From CAISKJ01 sp046351555 (GTDB lineage: Bacteria > Myxococcota_A > Polyangia > Polyangiales > Ga0077539), in the NCBI GenBank assembly GCA_046351555.1, contig JAXLYI010000020.1, forward strand, positions 124,001-188,000: 64,000 nucleotides of DNA. The letters are read 5' to 3'. Shown in pieces: positions 9,701 to 16,942 of the stretch (position 1 is its first letter; each line of letters opens with the position of its first letter). Both the position numbers and the translations under genes were made by a program. The notes under the pieces were generated by a model, which saw nothing but the letters and a program-made list of their open reading frames with translations, was not told the origin of the DNA and ran no database searches.

Positions 9701-10851
9701 TCGCCCCCTTCGTCGACGACGCCACGCCCGCCCCGGCGGCGCAGGCGCGCGTCCGCTTCGTCCACGCGTCGCCCGGCACGCCCAACGTCGACGTCGGCGT
9801 CCCCGGCGCCGGGACGGCCTTCACCACGGTGTTCGGCGACGTCGCGTACGGCGCGGCCGCGGCCGCGATCAACGTCGCCCCGCTCGCCGGCGCCACCCTC
9901 GCGGCGCGCCCCGCCGGCGCCGCCACCGCCGCCTACCCGCTCACCCTCCGCGGCGTGAACCTCCCCGCCGGCTCGCGCACCACCGTCTTCGCCGTCGGCG
10001 CGCTCAACGACGACCAGACGCCCCTCGCCGCGCTCGTCTGCGACGAGAACGCCCCCGCCGCCGGCGCCCTCACGCCCTGCGTCGGGCTCCCGCCGCGCAT
10101 CTCCGTCCGCATCGCCCACCTCTCGCCCAACGCCCCCGCCGTCGACGTGTGCGTCCGCGCCGCGTCGGGCACCTTCGCGGGAGCCGCCCCCGTGCTCCGC
10201 TCGCTCGGCGTCGCCGCGGGGCTCTCGTTCGCGCAGGTGACCCGCTACCTCGCGCTCGACCCCGGGCAGTACGTCGCCCGCATCGTCGCGCCCAACAGCC
10301 CCACCTGCGACGCCGCGCTCGCCGGGCTCCCCGACGTGACGCTCCCCGCGCTCGCGGCCGGCGCCCGCGCCACCGTCGCCGCCACCGGCCGCCTCGGCGA
10401 CACCGGCGCCACGGCCTTCGCGATCCGCCCGATCGTCGACGGCGACACCCGCCCGGCCCTCGGCCGCATCCACCTGCGCTTCGGCCACTTCGCCCCGACG
10501 GCGCCCAACGTCGACGTCGGCGTCCTCGCCGGCGCCACCTTCACGCCGGTGTTCGCCAACGTGCCCTTCGGCTCGCTCGCGTCGCCCACGGGCGCCGAGG
10601 CGGGCACGGGCTACCTCCCGCTCGCGCCGCTCTCCGCCGCCACCCTCCAGGTGCGCGTCGCGGGCTCCGCCACCGTCGCCCTCACCGTCCCCAACGTCTC
10701 CATCCCCGCGACCGTGAGCCGCGGGACGGCGGTCTCCATCTTTGCCATCGGCGTGCCCGGCGCCGCGGGCGACCAGCGCCTCTCCGCGCTCGTCTGCAAC
10801 GACCGCGTCCCCGCCGCCGGCGCCGTCGCCGCCTGCGCCCGCCTGCCCTGA
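6757..10851 (+). CDS. Lipoprotein with five tandem DUF4397 repeat units
   Basis: The 1364-residue product has a lipoprotein signal (ASGC, Cys31). A stalk of about 80 residues is made of repeated DAxPDA/DVAPD steps. Five tandem units of 240-255 residues then start at base positions 7111, 7876, 8641, 9382 and 10102. Each unit contains two related halves beginning VRVAHLSPDAPAVDVCVR and VRFVHASPGTPAVDVGIPG, the DUF4397 signature, so there are ten half-repeats. Conserved Cys (DVCVR, ANCD, LVCND) suggests disulphides outside the cytoplasm. The start has GGAGAAGG upstream. It probably projects from the outer membrane as a repetitive adhesin or matrix protein; this is inference, as DUF4397 has no firm biochemical role. 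Confidence 0.88.
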   Translation: MSDERDFLRGRSTALAPLAALALLGAVASGCGDDPAPAPTDAGGVPDVARDAQPDAGDDAAPDAGDDAGDDAAPDASPDARVDATPDARADATPDATPDVAPDVAPDVPPDTMPAGMIRVRVAHLSPDAPAVDVCVRPAGAPSWSGLRPTLAGLGVTAGLAYPQVTTYLTLSPGAYEVRIVAPGSANCDTALAGLPDTTLPALPDGARATVGAVGLLSGMGDTAFRLQPYVDEAPATPSQIKVRFVHASPGTPAVDVGIPGMGTMFTSVFGNVAFPNGATPYFTSTTALAGASLAARVAGMATAAGQYPVQVDGVNVPLGTTVSTFAIGRIGNTTTPLRVLVCNDGATAMGAPALTACNVLGVNPAPTPPAQINVRVAHLSPGAPAVDVCVRPASATSWAGVRPTLASLGVAAGLAYAQVTRYLALDAGAYTVRIVAPGSANCDAALAGLPDTNLPALPGGARATVGAVGVVGDTGATAFRLQPYVDETPAGMGEIKVRFVHASPGTPAVDVGIPGTGTMFTSVFGNVAFPNGATPYFTSTTALAGASLAARVAGMATAAGQYPVQVDGVNVPLGTTVSTFAIGRIGNATTPLRVLVCNDGATAMGSPNLGACSVLGVNPAPTPPAQINVRVAHLSPGAPAVDFCVRPSSATSWAGVRPTLGSLGGAPSISYLQMTRYLALDAGAYTARLVAPGSANCDASLAGLPDYPLPALAGGTRATVAAVGVVGDTGATAFRLQPYVDEALATSSQLKVRFVHASPGTPAVDVGIPGAGTEFTTVFGNVAFPAAATPYFTSPAPLNATLAVRVAGAPTAADLYPLTLPGVSLPLGSTSSVFAVGRLGNAATPLGALICNDTTPLSNNLSICALLPSRGPQVNVRVAHLSPDAPPVDFCLRAAGAAAFTGPVLGSLGVAGGLAYGQVTRYLPLDAAAYTVRLVAPGSADCATALGGLPDTALPALTGGVRATVGALGLLSGSGATAFRLAPFVDDATPAPAAQARVRFVHASPGTPNVDVGVPGAGTAFTTVFGDVAYGAAAAAINVAPLAGATLAARPAGAATAAYPLTLRGVNLPAGSRTTVFAVGALNDDQTPLAALVCDENAPAAGALTPCVGLPPRISVRIAHLSPNAPAVDVCVRAASGTFAGAAPVLRSLGVAAGLSFAQVTRYLALDPGQYVARIVAPNSPTCDAALAGLPDVTLPALAAGARATVAATGRLGDTGATAFAIRPIVDGDTRPALGRIHLRFGHFAPTAPNVDVGVLAGATFTPVFANVPFGSLASPTGAEAGTGYLPLAPLSAATLQVRVAGSATVALTVPNVSIPATVSRGTAVSIFAIGVPGAAGDQRLSALVCNDRVPAAGAVAACARLP
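7111..10848 (+). repeat. Five in-gene direct repeats encoding DUF4397 units
   Basis: Unit starts are spaced 765, 765, 741 and 720 bp apart. Units 1 and 2 are nearly identical at DNA level over long stretches (for example 7477-7800 against 8242-8565). Units 4 and 5 are clearly diverged. The gradient indicates a recent duplication at the 5' end and room for unequal recombination. Confidence 0.9.
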
Positions 10852-10894
10852 CCCGCCCTCCCGTGTCCGGCGCGCGATCGGTTACCGTGCGCGC

Positions 10895-11602
10895 ATGACG
10901 ACCACCACCCAGATCCGCACGGGCGACGGCCTCTGCCCCGCCCTCGTCTTCGGTGAAGGCCCGCGCGCCGCGCTGCTCTTCATCGACGGCATCGGGATGC
11001 GCCCCGCGATGCACGCGCTCGGCGAGCGGCTCGCGGCGGCGGGCTACCGCGTGCTGATGCCCGACCTCTTCTACCGCCTCGGCGCGTACACCGCGCCCGA
11101 CCCCCACGCGCTCTTCGCCGACGCCGCGGCGCGCGGCGCGTGGTTCGCGCGCGTGACCGCGACCACCGACGCGGCGGCCCTGCTGCGCGACGTCCCCCAC
11201 TACCTCGACGCGCTCGGGGCCGCGAAGGTCGGCGTCACGGGCTACTGCATGGGCGGGCGCATGGCGGTTCTCGCCGCCGCGCACTTCCCTGACCGCGTCG
11301 CCGCCGCCGCCGCGTACCACCCGGGCGGCCTCGTCACCGACGCGCCCGACAGCCCGCACCGCCAGGTCGGCGCCATCAAAGCGAGCGTGTACGTCGCCGG
11401 CGCGCGGGACGACGCGTCGTTCACCGCGGAGCAGCGCGCGGCCTTCGACGAGGCGCTCACCCGCGCGGGCGTCGACCACGTCGTCGAGGAGTACCCCGCC
11501 CGCCACGGCTGGGTCCCCGCGGACACGCCCGCCCACGACCCCGCGGCGGCCGAGCGCCACTGGCAGACGCTGCTCGCGCTCTTCGCGCGCACGCTCGGGT
11601 GA
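10895..11602 (+). CDS. Dienelactone hydrolase family protein
   Basis: This 235-residue cytosolic alpha/beta hydrolase has no signal peptide. The nucleophile elbow is GYCMGG with Cys118, the cysteine nucleophile typical of dienelactone hydrolases. The expected Asp lies in GARDDASF (about 171) and the catalytic His in ARHGW (His204). Family members open carboxymethylenebutenolide or act on related esters; no aromatic degradation genes are nearby, so the true substrate is open. It starts 43 nt after the DUF4397 gene on the same strand and converges with the fibro-slime lipoprotein gene. Length is normal for the family. Confidence 0.9.
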   Translation: MTTTTQIRTGDGLCPALVFGEGPRAALLFIDGIGMRPAMHALGERLAAAGYRVLMPDLFYRLGAYTAPDPHALFADAAARGAWFARVTATTDAAALLRDVPHYLDALGAAKVGVTGYCMGGRMAVLAAAHFPDRVAAAAAYHPGGLVTDAPDSPHRQVGAIKASVYVAGARDDASFTAEQRAAFDEALTRAGVDHVVEEYPARHGWVPADTPAHDPAAAERHWQTLLALFARTLG

Positions 11603-11617
11603 GCGGCGAGCAGCGCG

Positions 11618-12487
11618 TCAGCGGCAGGGGTCGAAGCCCGCGATGGTGGTGGCGACGCGGATCGTCGAGCCCGTGGTGTGGCGCTCGGCGAAGAAGAGGT
11701 CGACGGGATAGAGCGCCCCGCGCGTGAGGCCGAGCGCGTCGAGGGAGACGGTCGCGCTCTCGCGCGAGTGGACGCCGCCGAGGTCGATGACGAGGCGCCC
11801 TGCGATGAAGGCCCAGAGGTCGTCGTCCCCCGCGAACGTGAACGACTCGCCCCCGCGGTACATGAACTCCCCGTGCAGCTCGAGGGTGAAGTGGTAGTTG
11901 TGGTCGCGCCCTTGATTGCCGAGGAGGCGCCCGTCGACGGGGAAGAAGGCCGCGTCGTCGAGCGCGTAGGTGAGCCCCGCCCCCTCGCGCCGCAGCGTGA
12001 GCGCCAGCGGCGCCGCCCGGTTGACCCCCGGCGCCTCGCGGAACCACTGGTCGAACGACGCCCGCCCCTCCGTCGTGGGCGTCGAGCCGGCGGCGGCGTA
12101 CACGGGTTTGCGGTCGGGGCCGAGCGTCGGCGCCACGATCCCGCGGTCGTCGCCGATGAGCGCCCGCTCCATGTCGGGGTGCGTGTCGAGGAAGTCCCGC
12201 ACCGTCCCCTGGAGCGCGACCGTGTCGCCGGGTGGGCGCGGCTGCGGGGCGGTGCAGCCGCGGAAGACGCCCCCGACGCAGGTCTCCACGCCCGCCCCGC
12301 ACACCGTCGCGCACGGTCGCGTGGGGCCGACGGTGGCGCAGGGGTCGGGCGCGTCACCGGGCGCGTCGCCGGGGACGTCCGCAGGCGCGTCGACCGCGCC
12401 GTCGCCCGCGGCGCGGAGCCCGGTGCGCGCGCCGCACGCGGGCAGGAGCGCCACCGGGAGGAGCGCGACGGCGCGGAGCCACCTCAT
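11618..12487 (-). CDS. Fibro-slime domain lipoprotein
   Basis: The 289-residue product has a lipobox (LLPAC, Cys18) and a short Asp/Pro/Ala linker. A small Cys-containing segment (CATVGPTRPCATVCGAG...) precedes a fibro-slime domain (about 90-285): TVRDFLDTHPDME, GIVAPTLGPDRKPVYA, then FTFAGDDDLWAFIAGRLVIDLGGVHS, which resembles a PA14-like carbohydrate-binding beta fold with Asp-rich metal-binding positions. This family was named from slime mould and Fibrobacter surface proteins. The likely role is surface glycan binding. It lies tail to tail with the dienelactone hydrolase gene (15 nt between stops). Confidence 0.85.
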   Translation of the reverse strand: MRWLRAVALLPVALLPACGARTGLRAAGDGAVDAPADVPGDAPGDAPDPCATVGPTRPCATVCGAGVETCVGGVFRGCTAPQPRPPGDTVALQGTVRDFLDTHPDMERALIGDDRGIVAPTLGPDRKPVYAAAGSTPTTEGRASFDQWFREAPGVNRAAPLALTLRREGAGLTYALDDAAFFPVDGRLLGNQGRDHNYHFTLELHGEFMYRGGESFTFAGDDDLWAFIAGRLVIDLGGVHSRESATVSLDALGLTRGALYPVDLFFAERHTTGSTIRVATTIAGFDPCR

Positions 12488-12526
12488 CGCGCCGGAGCAT
12501 ACACCGCGCCCGCCGGACCGCGGCGC

Positions 12527-13036
12527 TCAGGGGGGCGGCAGCGTGCGGCGCGCCCGCGAGAGCGCGCGGTCGACGAAGGCCGCGAGGCCGCCGTCGCCGG
12601 CGGGCACGAGGCGCCGCGCGTGGCGGTCCCACACGTGGAGCTCGCCGGCGCGCGCATCGAGCCACATGGGCTCCACGACGGCGCCCGCCTCGCGGAAGAC
12701 GCGCTCGAGCCAGAGGTGCTCGGCCAGCCAGCGCACGTCGGCGAGCAGGGCGCGGGCGAGCGGCGACGCGTCGGGCGGGCCGTCGTCCTGCCCGCACACG
12801 ACCACCGTGCGGACGCCAAGGCGGACGACCGCGTGCTCGAGCGTCGCGGCCACCTCCGCCGAGCGCGTCTGCCGCGCCCCGCCAAGGAGCTGGAGCGTCG
12901 CGGTCGGCCGGAGCGACGCCGCCACCGCGGCGGCGGCGTGCATGTGCGAGTCGAGCACGAACGCGACCGGGAGCCCGCCGTCGGGCGCGGGCACGCCCCG
13001 CAGCGGGGGCCCCGCGGCGTGGGGGAGCGCGTCCAT
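12527..13036 (-). CDS. Beta-carbonic-anhydrase-like protein lacking zinc ligands
   Basis: The 169-residue product resembles beta-carbonic anhydrase in order and hydrophobic pattern (AFVLDSHMHAA..., then SAEVAATLEHAVVRLGVRTVVVCGQDDG, matching the family's SLEYAV..LGV..IVV.GH..CG). The zinc ligands are not conserved: the CxDxR motif reads LDSHM and the HxxC pair reads QDDG. It may be an inactive regulator or bind another ligand. It begins 1 nt after the isocitrate dehydrogenase stop, with GGGGGAGG inside the end of that gene as ribosome-binding site, so the two are almost certainly co-translated. The family assignment is from pattern only and is the uncertain part. Confidence 0.55.
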   Translation of the reverse strand: MDALPHAAGPPLRGVPAPDGGLPVAFVLDSHMHAAAAVAASLRPTATLQLLGGARQTRSAEVAATLEHAVVRLGVRTVVVCGQDDGPPDASPLARALLADVRWLAEHLWLERVFREAGAVVEPMWLDARAGELHVWDRHARRLVPAGDGGLAAFVDRALSRARRTLPPP

Positions 13037-13037
13037 C

Positions 13038-14501
13038 TCAGTCCTCCCCCTGGGCCTTGGTGAAGCCCGGCGCGCCGTCGATCTCCTCCAGCTTCTCCAC
13101 GTGCATCCAGCGGAGCGACGACGACGACAGCCGGCCGAGGAGCCCGACCAGCGCCGCGTCGGCGAGCGCGCCCGCGGGGTCGCGCAGCACGAGGCGGCAG
13201 CGCCAGTGGTCGACGCAGTCGGTGAGCCCGCCCATGTCCGGGTACACCTTGGTCCCGCGGTTGGAGATCATCTTGAGCGCGAGCGGCGACCCCTCGACGA
13301 GCGCCTCGATGCGCCGGCCGAGCGCGTCGGGCGACTCCGGCGACTCGACGAAGACGTCGGCCCCGACCGTGCGCCGAGAGGCCGGGCGCACGTAGTCGCG
13401 GGCGGCGGGGAGCGGCGCGACGCGGAGCGAACCCTCGTCGCGCGCCCGCCAGCGCGCGGCGCGGCGGCCGAGGTGGGCGACGACGGCGTCGGCGAAGGCC
13501 TCGGTCGAGACGCTCCCCTCGGCCCGGACGTCGCGGGTGTAGACCCCGCGCTCGAGGGCCGCGGCGACGGCGTTCTCCACCGCCTCGGCGGCGGCGGGCT
13601 CGTCGAGGTGGCGCAGCATCATCGCGGCCGAGAGCACCACCGCGGTCGGGTTGATCACGTTCTTCCCGGCGTACTTCGGCGCGCTGCCGTGCACGGCCTC
13701 GAAGATCGCGACGTCGTCGCCGAGGTTGGCGCCGGGCGCGAACCCGAGGCCGCCGATGAGCCCCGAGGTCAGGTCGGAGAGGATGTCGCCGTTCATGTTG
13801 CTGGTGACGATGACCTCGAAGGCCTCGGGCGTCCGCACGAGCTGGTGGGCGCAGTTGTCGACGATGATGTGGTGGGCCTCGACCTGCGGGTACTCGCGCG
13901 CCACCTCCTCGAAGGTGCGCTTCATCAGGCCCTCGGTGAGCTTCATGATGTTGGCCTTGGTGGCGCAGTGGACCGAGCGGCGGCCCTGCGCGACGGCGAG
14001 CTCGAAGGCGACGCGGACGACGCGCTCGCAGCCCTTCTTCGACATGAGCTTCAGGCACTGGGCGACGCCCGGGGTCTGCATGTGCTCGATGCCGGCGTAG
14101 AGGTCCTCGACGTTCTCGCGCACCACCACGAGGTCGACGCCGCGGCCCGAGAAGGGCGTGGGCACCCCCGGCAGCTCGCGGACGGGCCGGACGTTGGCGT
14201 ACGTCTCGAAGAGCTTGCGGAGGGTGACGTTGGCGCTCTTCTCGCCGAAGCCCACCGGCGTCTCGAGCGGGCCCTTCAGCGCCACGCGCGTCTCGCGGAT
14301 CGACGCGACCGTCTCGGGCGGCACCCCGCTCGGCAGCCCCCGCCGGAAGACCGCCGCCCCCGCCTCGCGCACCTCCCACGCGACCGGCGCGCCCGTCGCG
14401 TCGACGATGCGCCGCGCCGCGCCCGTCACCTCCGGGCCGATCCCGTCCCCGGGGATGAGGGTGACCCGCTTCCGACCCTGACCGTCCGTCCGATACCGCA
14501 T
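13038..14501 (-). CDS. icd: NADP-type isocitrate dehydrogenase
   Basis: This 487-residue enzyme oxidatively decarboxylates isocitrate to 2-oxoglutarate and CO2 in the TCA cycle. Family marks are IPGDGIGPEV near the N-terminus, RENVEDLYAGIEH, TSNMNGDILSDLTSGLIGGL and HGSAPKYAGKNVINPTA. Lys276-Tyr277 in APKYAG are the residues that favour NADP over NAD in this superfamily. The length (about 140 residues beyond the minimal core) matches the Thermus/alpha-proteobacterial large form rather than the E. coli type. An AGGAG precedes the ATG by about 10 nt. A LysR regulator gene diverges from it across a 146-bp gap, and the downstream gene is coupled. Confidence 0.92.
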   Translation of the reverse strand: MRYRTDGQGRKRVTLIPGDGIGPEVTGAARRIVDATGAPVAWEVREAGAAVFRRGLPSGVPPETVASIRETRVALKGPLETPVGFGEKSANVTLRKLFETYANVRPVRELPGVPTPFSGRGVDLVVVRENVEDLYAGIEHMQTPGVAQCLKLMSKKGCERVVRVAFELAVAQGRRSVHCATKANIMKLTEGLMKRTFEEVAREYPQVEAHHIIVDNCAHQLVRTPEAFEVIVTSNMNGDILSDLTSGLIGGLGFAPGANLGDDVAIFEAVHGSAPKYAGKNVINPTAVVLSAAMMLRHLDEPAAAEAVENAVAAALERGVYTRDVRAEGSVSTEAFADAVVAHLGRRAARWRARDEGSLRVAPLPAARDYVRPASRRTVGADVFVESPESPDALGRRIEALVEGSPLALKMISNRGTKVYPDMGGLTDCVDHWRCRLVLRDPAGALADAALVGLLGRLSSSSLRWMHVEKLEEIDGAPGFTKAQGED

Positions 14502-14603
14502 GGCGAAATGACTCCTGGTGGGCGCCGGGCGACCTTCCGACCGGGGCCTCGAGCCGGAGGTCTAGGGCACCGGTGCGTGCGCGAAAATGATAGAATCGTG
14601 TCC

Positions 14604-14634
14604 GGTTCGTTCGCTCCAAGTGCACGAACGAACC
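14604..14634. promoter_or_regulatory. Perfect 10-bp inverted repeat, probable LysR operator
   Basis: GGTTCGTTCG and CGAACGAACC are perfect reverse complements separated by 11 nt, the T-N11-A type spacing used by LysR regulators. The site ends 13 nt before the LysR gene start. A -10-like TAGAAT (14591-14596) lies just upstream, so binding would cover the transcription start and could repress the regulator itself while controlling the divergent icd gene. The target assignment is inference. Confidence 0.65.
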
Positions 14635-14647
14635 CACGGATCCCGCG

Positions 14648-15523
14648 ATGCTGAACTACCACCACCTCCACTATTTCTGGGCCGTCGCCACGCGCGGCAA
14701 CCTCACCCGCGCGGCCGAGGAGCTCCGCGTCGCCCCCTCGGCGCTGTCCGCGCAGATCCGCCAGCTCGAGGCGCAGCTCGGCGACCCGCTCTTCGCCCGC
14801 GAGGGCCGCGGCCTCGCGCTCACCGAGGCGGGGCGCGTGGCGCTCGCCCACGCCGAGGCGATCTTCGCGGCGGGGCGCGAGCTCGAGGCGACCTTCGCCC
14901 GCGGCCGCCAGCGCGGGCACGAGCTCCGGGTCGGCGCGGTGTCGACGCTGTCGCGCAACTTCCAGGAGTCCTTCCTGCGGCCGCTCCTCGACGAGCCGTC
15001 CGCGCGCCTGCGCCTCGCGTCCGGCGGGCTCCCCGAGCTGCTCGCCCGGCTCGACGCGCCCGAGCTCGACCTCGTGCTCGCCAACGAGCCCGCCGCCCCG
15101 GCCCCCGGGCGGCGGAGCCTCCAGGTCGCCCGCCAGCGCGTCGCCTTCGTCTCGCGGACGGCCCGCGAGCGCTTCCGCCTCGGCAAGCACGCGGCCGGCA
15201 CGCCCTTCCTCCTGCCGGGCCCCGGCAGCGCCATCCGGCGGGCCTTCGACGCGATCTGCGCGCGGCACGGCGTCGCGGTGGAGGTGCGCGCCGAGGTCGA
15301 CGACATGGCCATGCTCCGGCTGCTCGCGCGCGACACGCGGGCCGTCGCCGTCGTCCCCCCGGTGGTCGTCCGCGACGAGCTCCGCAGCCGCCGCCTCCAC
15401 GACCTCGGGCCCGTGCCCGGCCTGCACGAGGAGTTCTACGCCATCACGACGACGCGGCGCTTCCCGCACCCGCTCGTCGAGCCCCTGATGCAGCGGAAGG
15501 TCCGCGAGATCCTCGGTGCCTGA
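14648..15523 (+). CDS. LysR-family transcriptional regulator, NhaR-like
   Basis: The 291-residue product has the N-terminal winged helix-turn-helix of LysR proteins (about 1-60; MLNYHHLHYFWAVA is the characteristic opening of the NhaR branch, followed by AAEELRVAPSALSAQIRQLE). The periplasmic-binding-like effector domain covers about 90-290. NhaR itself answers to sodium and pH, but no Na+/H+ antiporter is nearby, so the effector is unknown. The gene diverges from icd with an inverted-repeat site just before its start, suggesting autoregulation and control of icd. The length is normal. Confidence 0.9.
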   Translation: MLNYHHLHYFWAVATRGNLTRAAEELRVAPSALSAQIRQLEAQLGDPLFAREGRGLALTEAGRVALAHAEAIFAAGRELEATFARGRQRGHELRVGAVSTLSRNFQESFLRPLLDEPSARLRLASGGLPELLARLDAPELDLVLANEPAAPAPGRRSLQVARQRVAFVSRTARERFRLGKHAAGTPFLLPGPGSAIRRAFDAICARHGVAVEVRAEVDDMAMLRLLARDTRAVAVVPPVVVRDELRSRRLHDLGPVPGLHEEFYAITTTRRFPHPLVEPLMQRKVREILGA

Positions 15524-15600
15524 GGGCGCGCCGAGCCCCCCCTCGGTCCGCGCTGTGCGGCGCGTCGCTTTCTGGCATGATCCGGCGCGCGGAGTCGTCC

Positions 15601-16902
15601 ATGCTGCAAACCACGCCTCGCCCGTGCGCCCCGTGGAAGCTCGGGCTGTTCCTCCTGCTCACGGCCTGCGGCGGGGAGACGGTCGCCGGCGCCGACGCCG
15701 CGGCGCGCCCCGACGCGACGAAGGACGCGCGCGTCGACGACGTCGCGGACGACCTCGCGGCCGACGCGCCCGCGGACGTCGCGCTCGTCGAGGCCGCGGC
15801 CGACGTCGAGGCACCCCCCGACGTCTCGCTCGACGCGCCCGTGAAGGACGACGCGGCGGCCGACGCACCCGAGGACGCGGCGCCGGACGTCGCGCGGATG
15901 GACGTCGCGCCGCGCGACGTGGCGGGGCTCCTCGGGGTCCGCTGCGGCGTCCCGGCGCCCGACGGCGCGCCGCACGCGCTGCCCGCGCCGCGCTTCTCGG
16001 GCGGGACGTGCCCGCGGCTCGTGCCCGGGCGCAACACCCTGCGGACGGCCGACGGCGAGCGCACCTTCCTCCTGGTGGTCCCGTCGGGCGGGGACGCGTC
16101 CGCCGCCCCGATGCCGATGCTCGTCGGGTGGCACTGGCTCGGCGGGAGCGCGATGGGCTTCGTCGACCGCGGGCAGGTGCAGGCCAACGCCGACCGCATG
16201 CGCTTCATCGCGGCCTTCCCCGAGAAGAAGGGCGACCTCGCGATCGGCATCGGCAGCGTTCGCTTCGACCCCGTGTGGCCCTACCTCACGTACCACACGG
16301 CCGCGCGCGTCGAGGAGGAGGCGCGCTTCTTCGACGACATCCTCGCGTGCGTCTCCGCGCAGTACCCCGTCGACCTCGACTGCGTCTCCTCCGCGGGCGT
16401 GAGCGCCGGCGCCCTCTGGACGTCGCAGCTCGCGCAGGTGCGGAGCGAGCGGCTCGCCAGCGCGATCGTGCTCTCGGGCGGCATCGGCCCGGCCACCACG
16501 CTGGGCGCGGGCCTCATCGACGCGCGCATGTGGTCGGGCGCGCGCCACCGCCTGCCGATGATGGTGCTGTGGGGCGGCACGATCGACCAGTGCGGGCTCA
16601 ACTTCAACACCGCGTCGCGCAACCTCGAGAACGCCGCCGGGCGCGCGGGCCACTTCATCGAGGAGTGCCTCCACAACTGCGGGCACACGGTGCCCCCGGT
16701 CGACCCGATGTACGGCCTCGGCGCGATCTGGCAGTTCTTCGTCGACCACCCGTACTGGCTCGCGGCGGGCGACTCGCCCTACCTCGCCTCGGGCCTGCCG
16801 GTGAGCGCGCCGACGTGGTGCGCGATCGGCGCCGGCCACGCGACGCAGCGCGTGGGCTCGTGCCCCGACCCGACGATGTCGTGCCCCGTGCCCGCGCTGT
16901 AG
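15601..16902 (+). CDS. Lipoprotein esterase, PHB-depolymerase/LpqC-like
   Basis: The 433-residue product has a lipobox (LLLTAC, Cys23), then about 100 residues of Asp/Ala/Val/Pro-rich linker and an alpha/beta hydrolase domain (about 145-400). The nucleophile elbow is GVSAG with Ser268 and the likely catalytic His is in CGHTVPP. Polyhydroxybutyrate depolymerase-like and feruloyl-esterase-like enzymes share this pattern. Several extra Cys in the C-terminal part suggest disulphides. ATG 15601 has GGAG six nt upstream and puts the lipobox at the right distance; an in-frame ATG at 15577 is less likely. It probably acts on an extracellular ester polymer. Confidence 0.75.
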   Translation: MLQTTPRPCAPWKLGLFLLLTACGGETVAGADAAARPDATKDARVDDVADDLAADAPADVALVEAAADVEAPPDVSLDAPVKDDAAADAPEDAAPDVARMDVAPRDVAGLLGVRCGVPAPDGAPHALPAPRFSGGTCPRLVPGRNTLRTADGERTFLLVVPSGGDASAAPMPMLVGWHWLGGSAMGFVDRGQVQANADRMRFIAAFPEKKGDLAIGIGSVRFDPVWPYLTYHTAARVEEEARFFDDILACVSAQYPVDLDCVSSAGVSAGALWTSQLAQVRSERLASAIVLSGGIGPATTLGAGLIDARMWSGARHRLPMMVLWGGTIDQCGLNFNTASRNLENAAGRAGHFIEECLHNCGHTVPPVDPMYGLGAIWQFFVDHPYWLAAGDSPYLASGLPVSAPTWCAIGAGHATQRVGSCPDPTMSCPVPAL

Positions 16903-16942
16903 GGCCGTCGCCCGGCGCGCGTCGAAGGCCCGACGGCGGGCT

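Noticed and set aside
8398..10488. Long minus-strand open frame opposite the DUF4397 gene, with similar ones at 2064-3425 and 26878-29373
   Set aside because: High GC keeps antisense frames open. The translations are Arg/Gly/Ala-rich with no motif, whereas the plus strand encodes clear domains.
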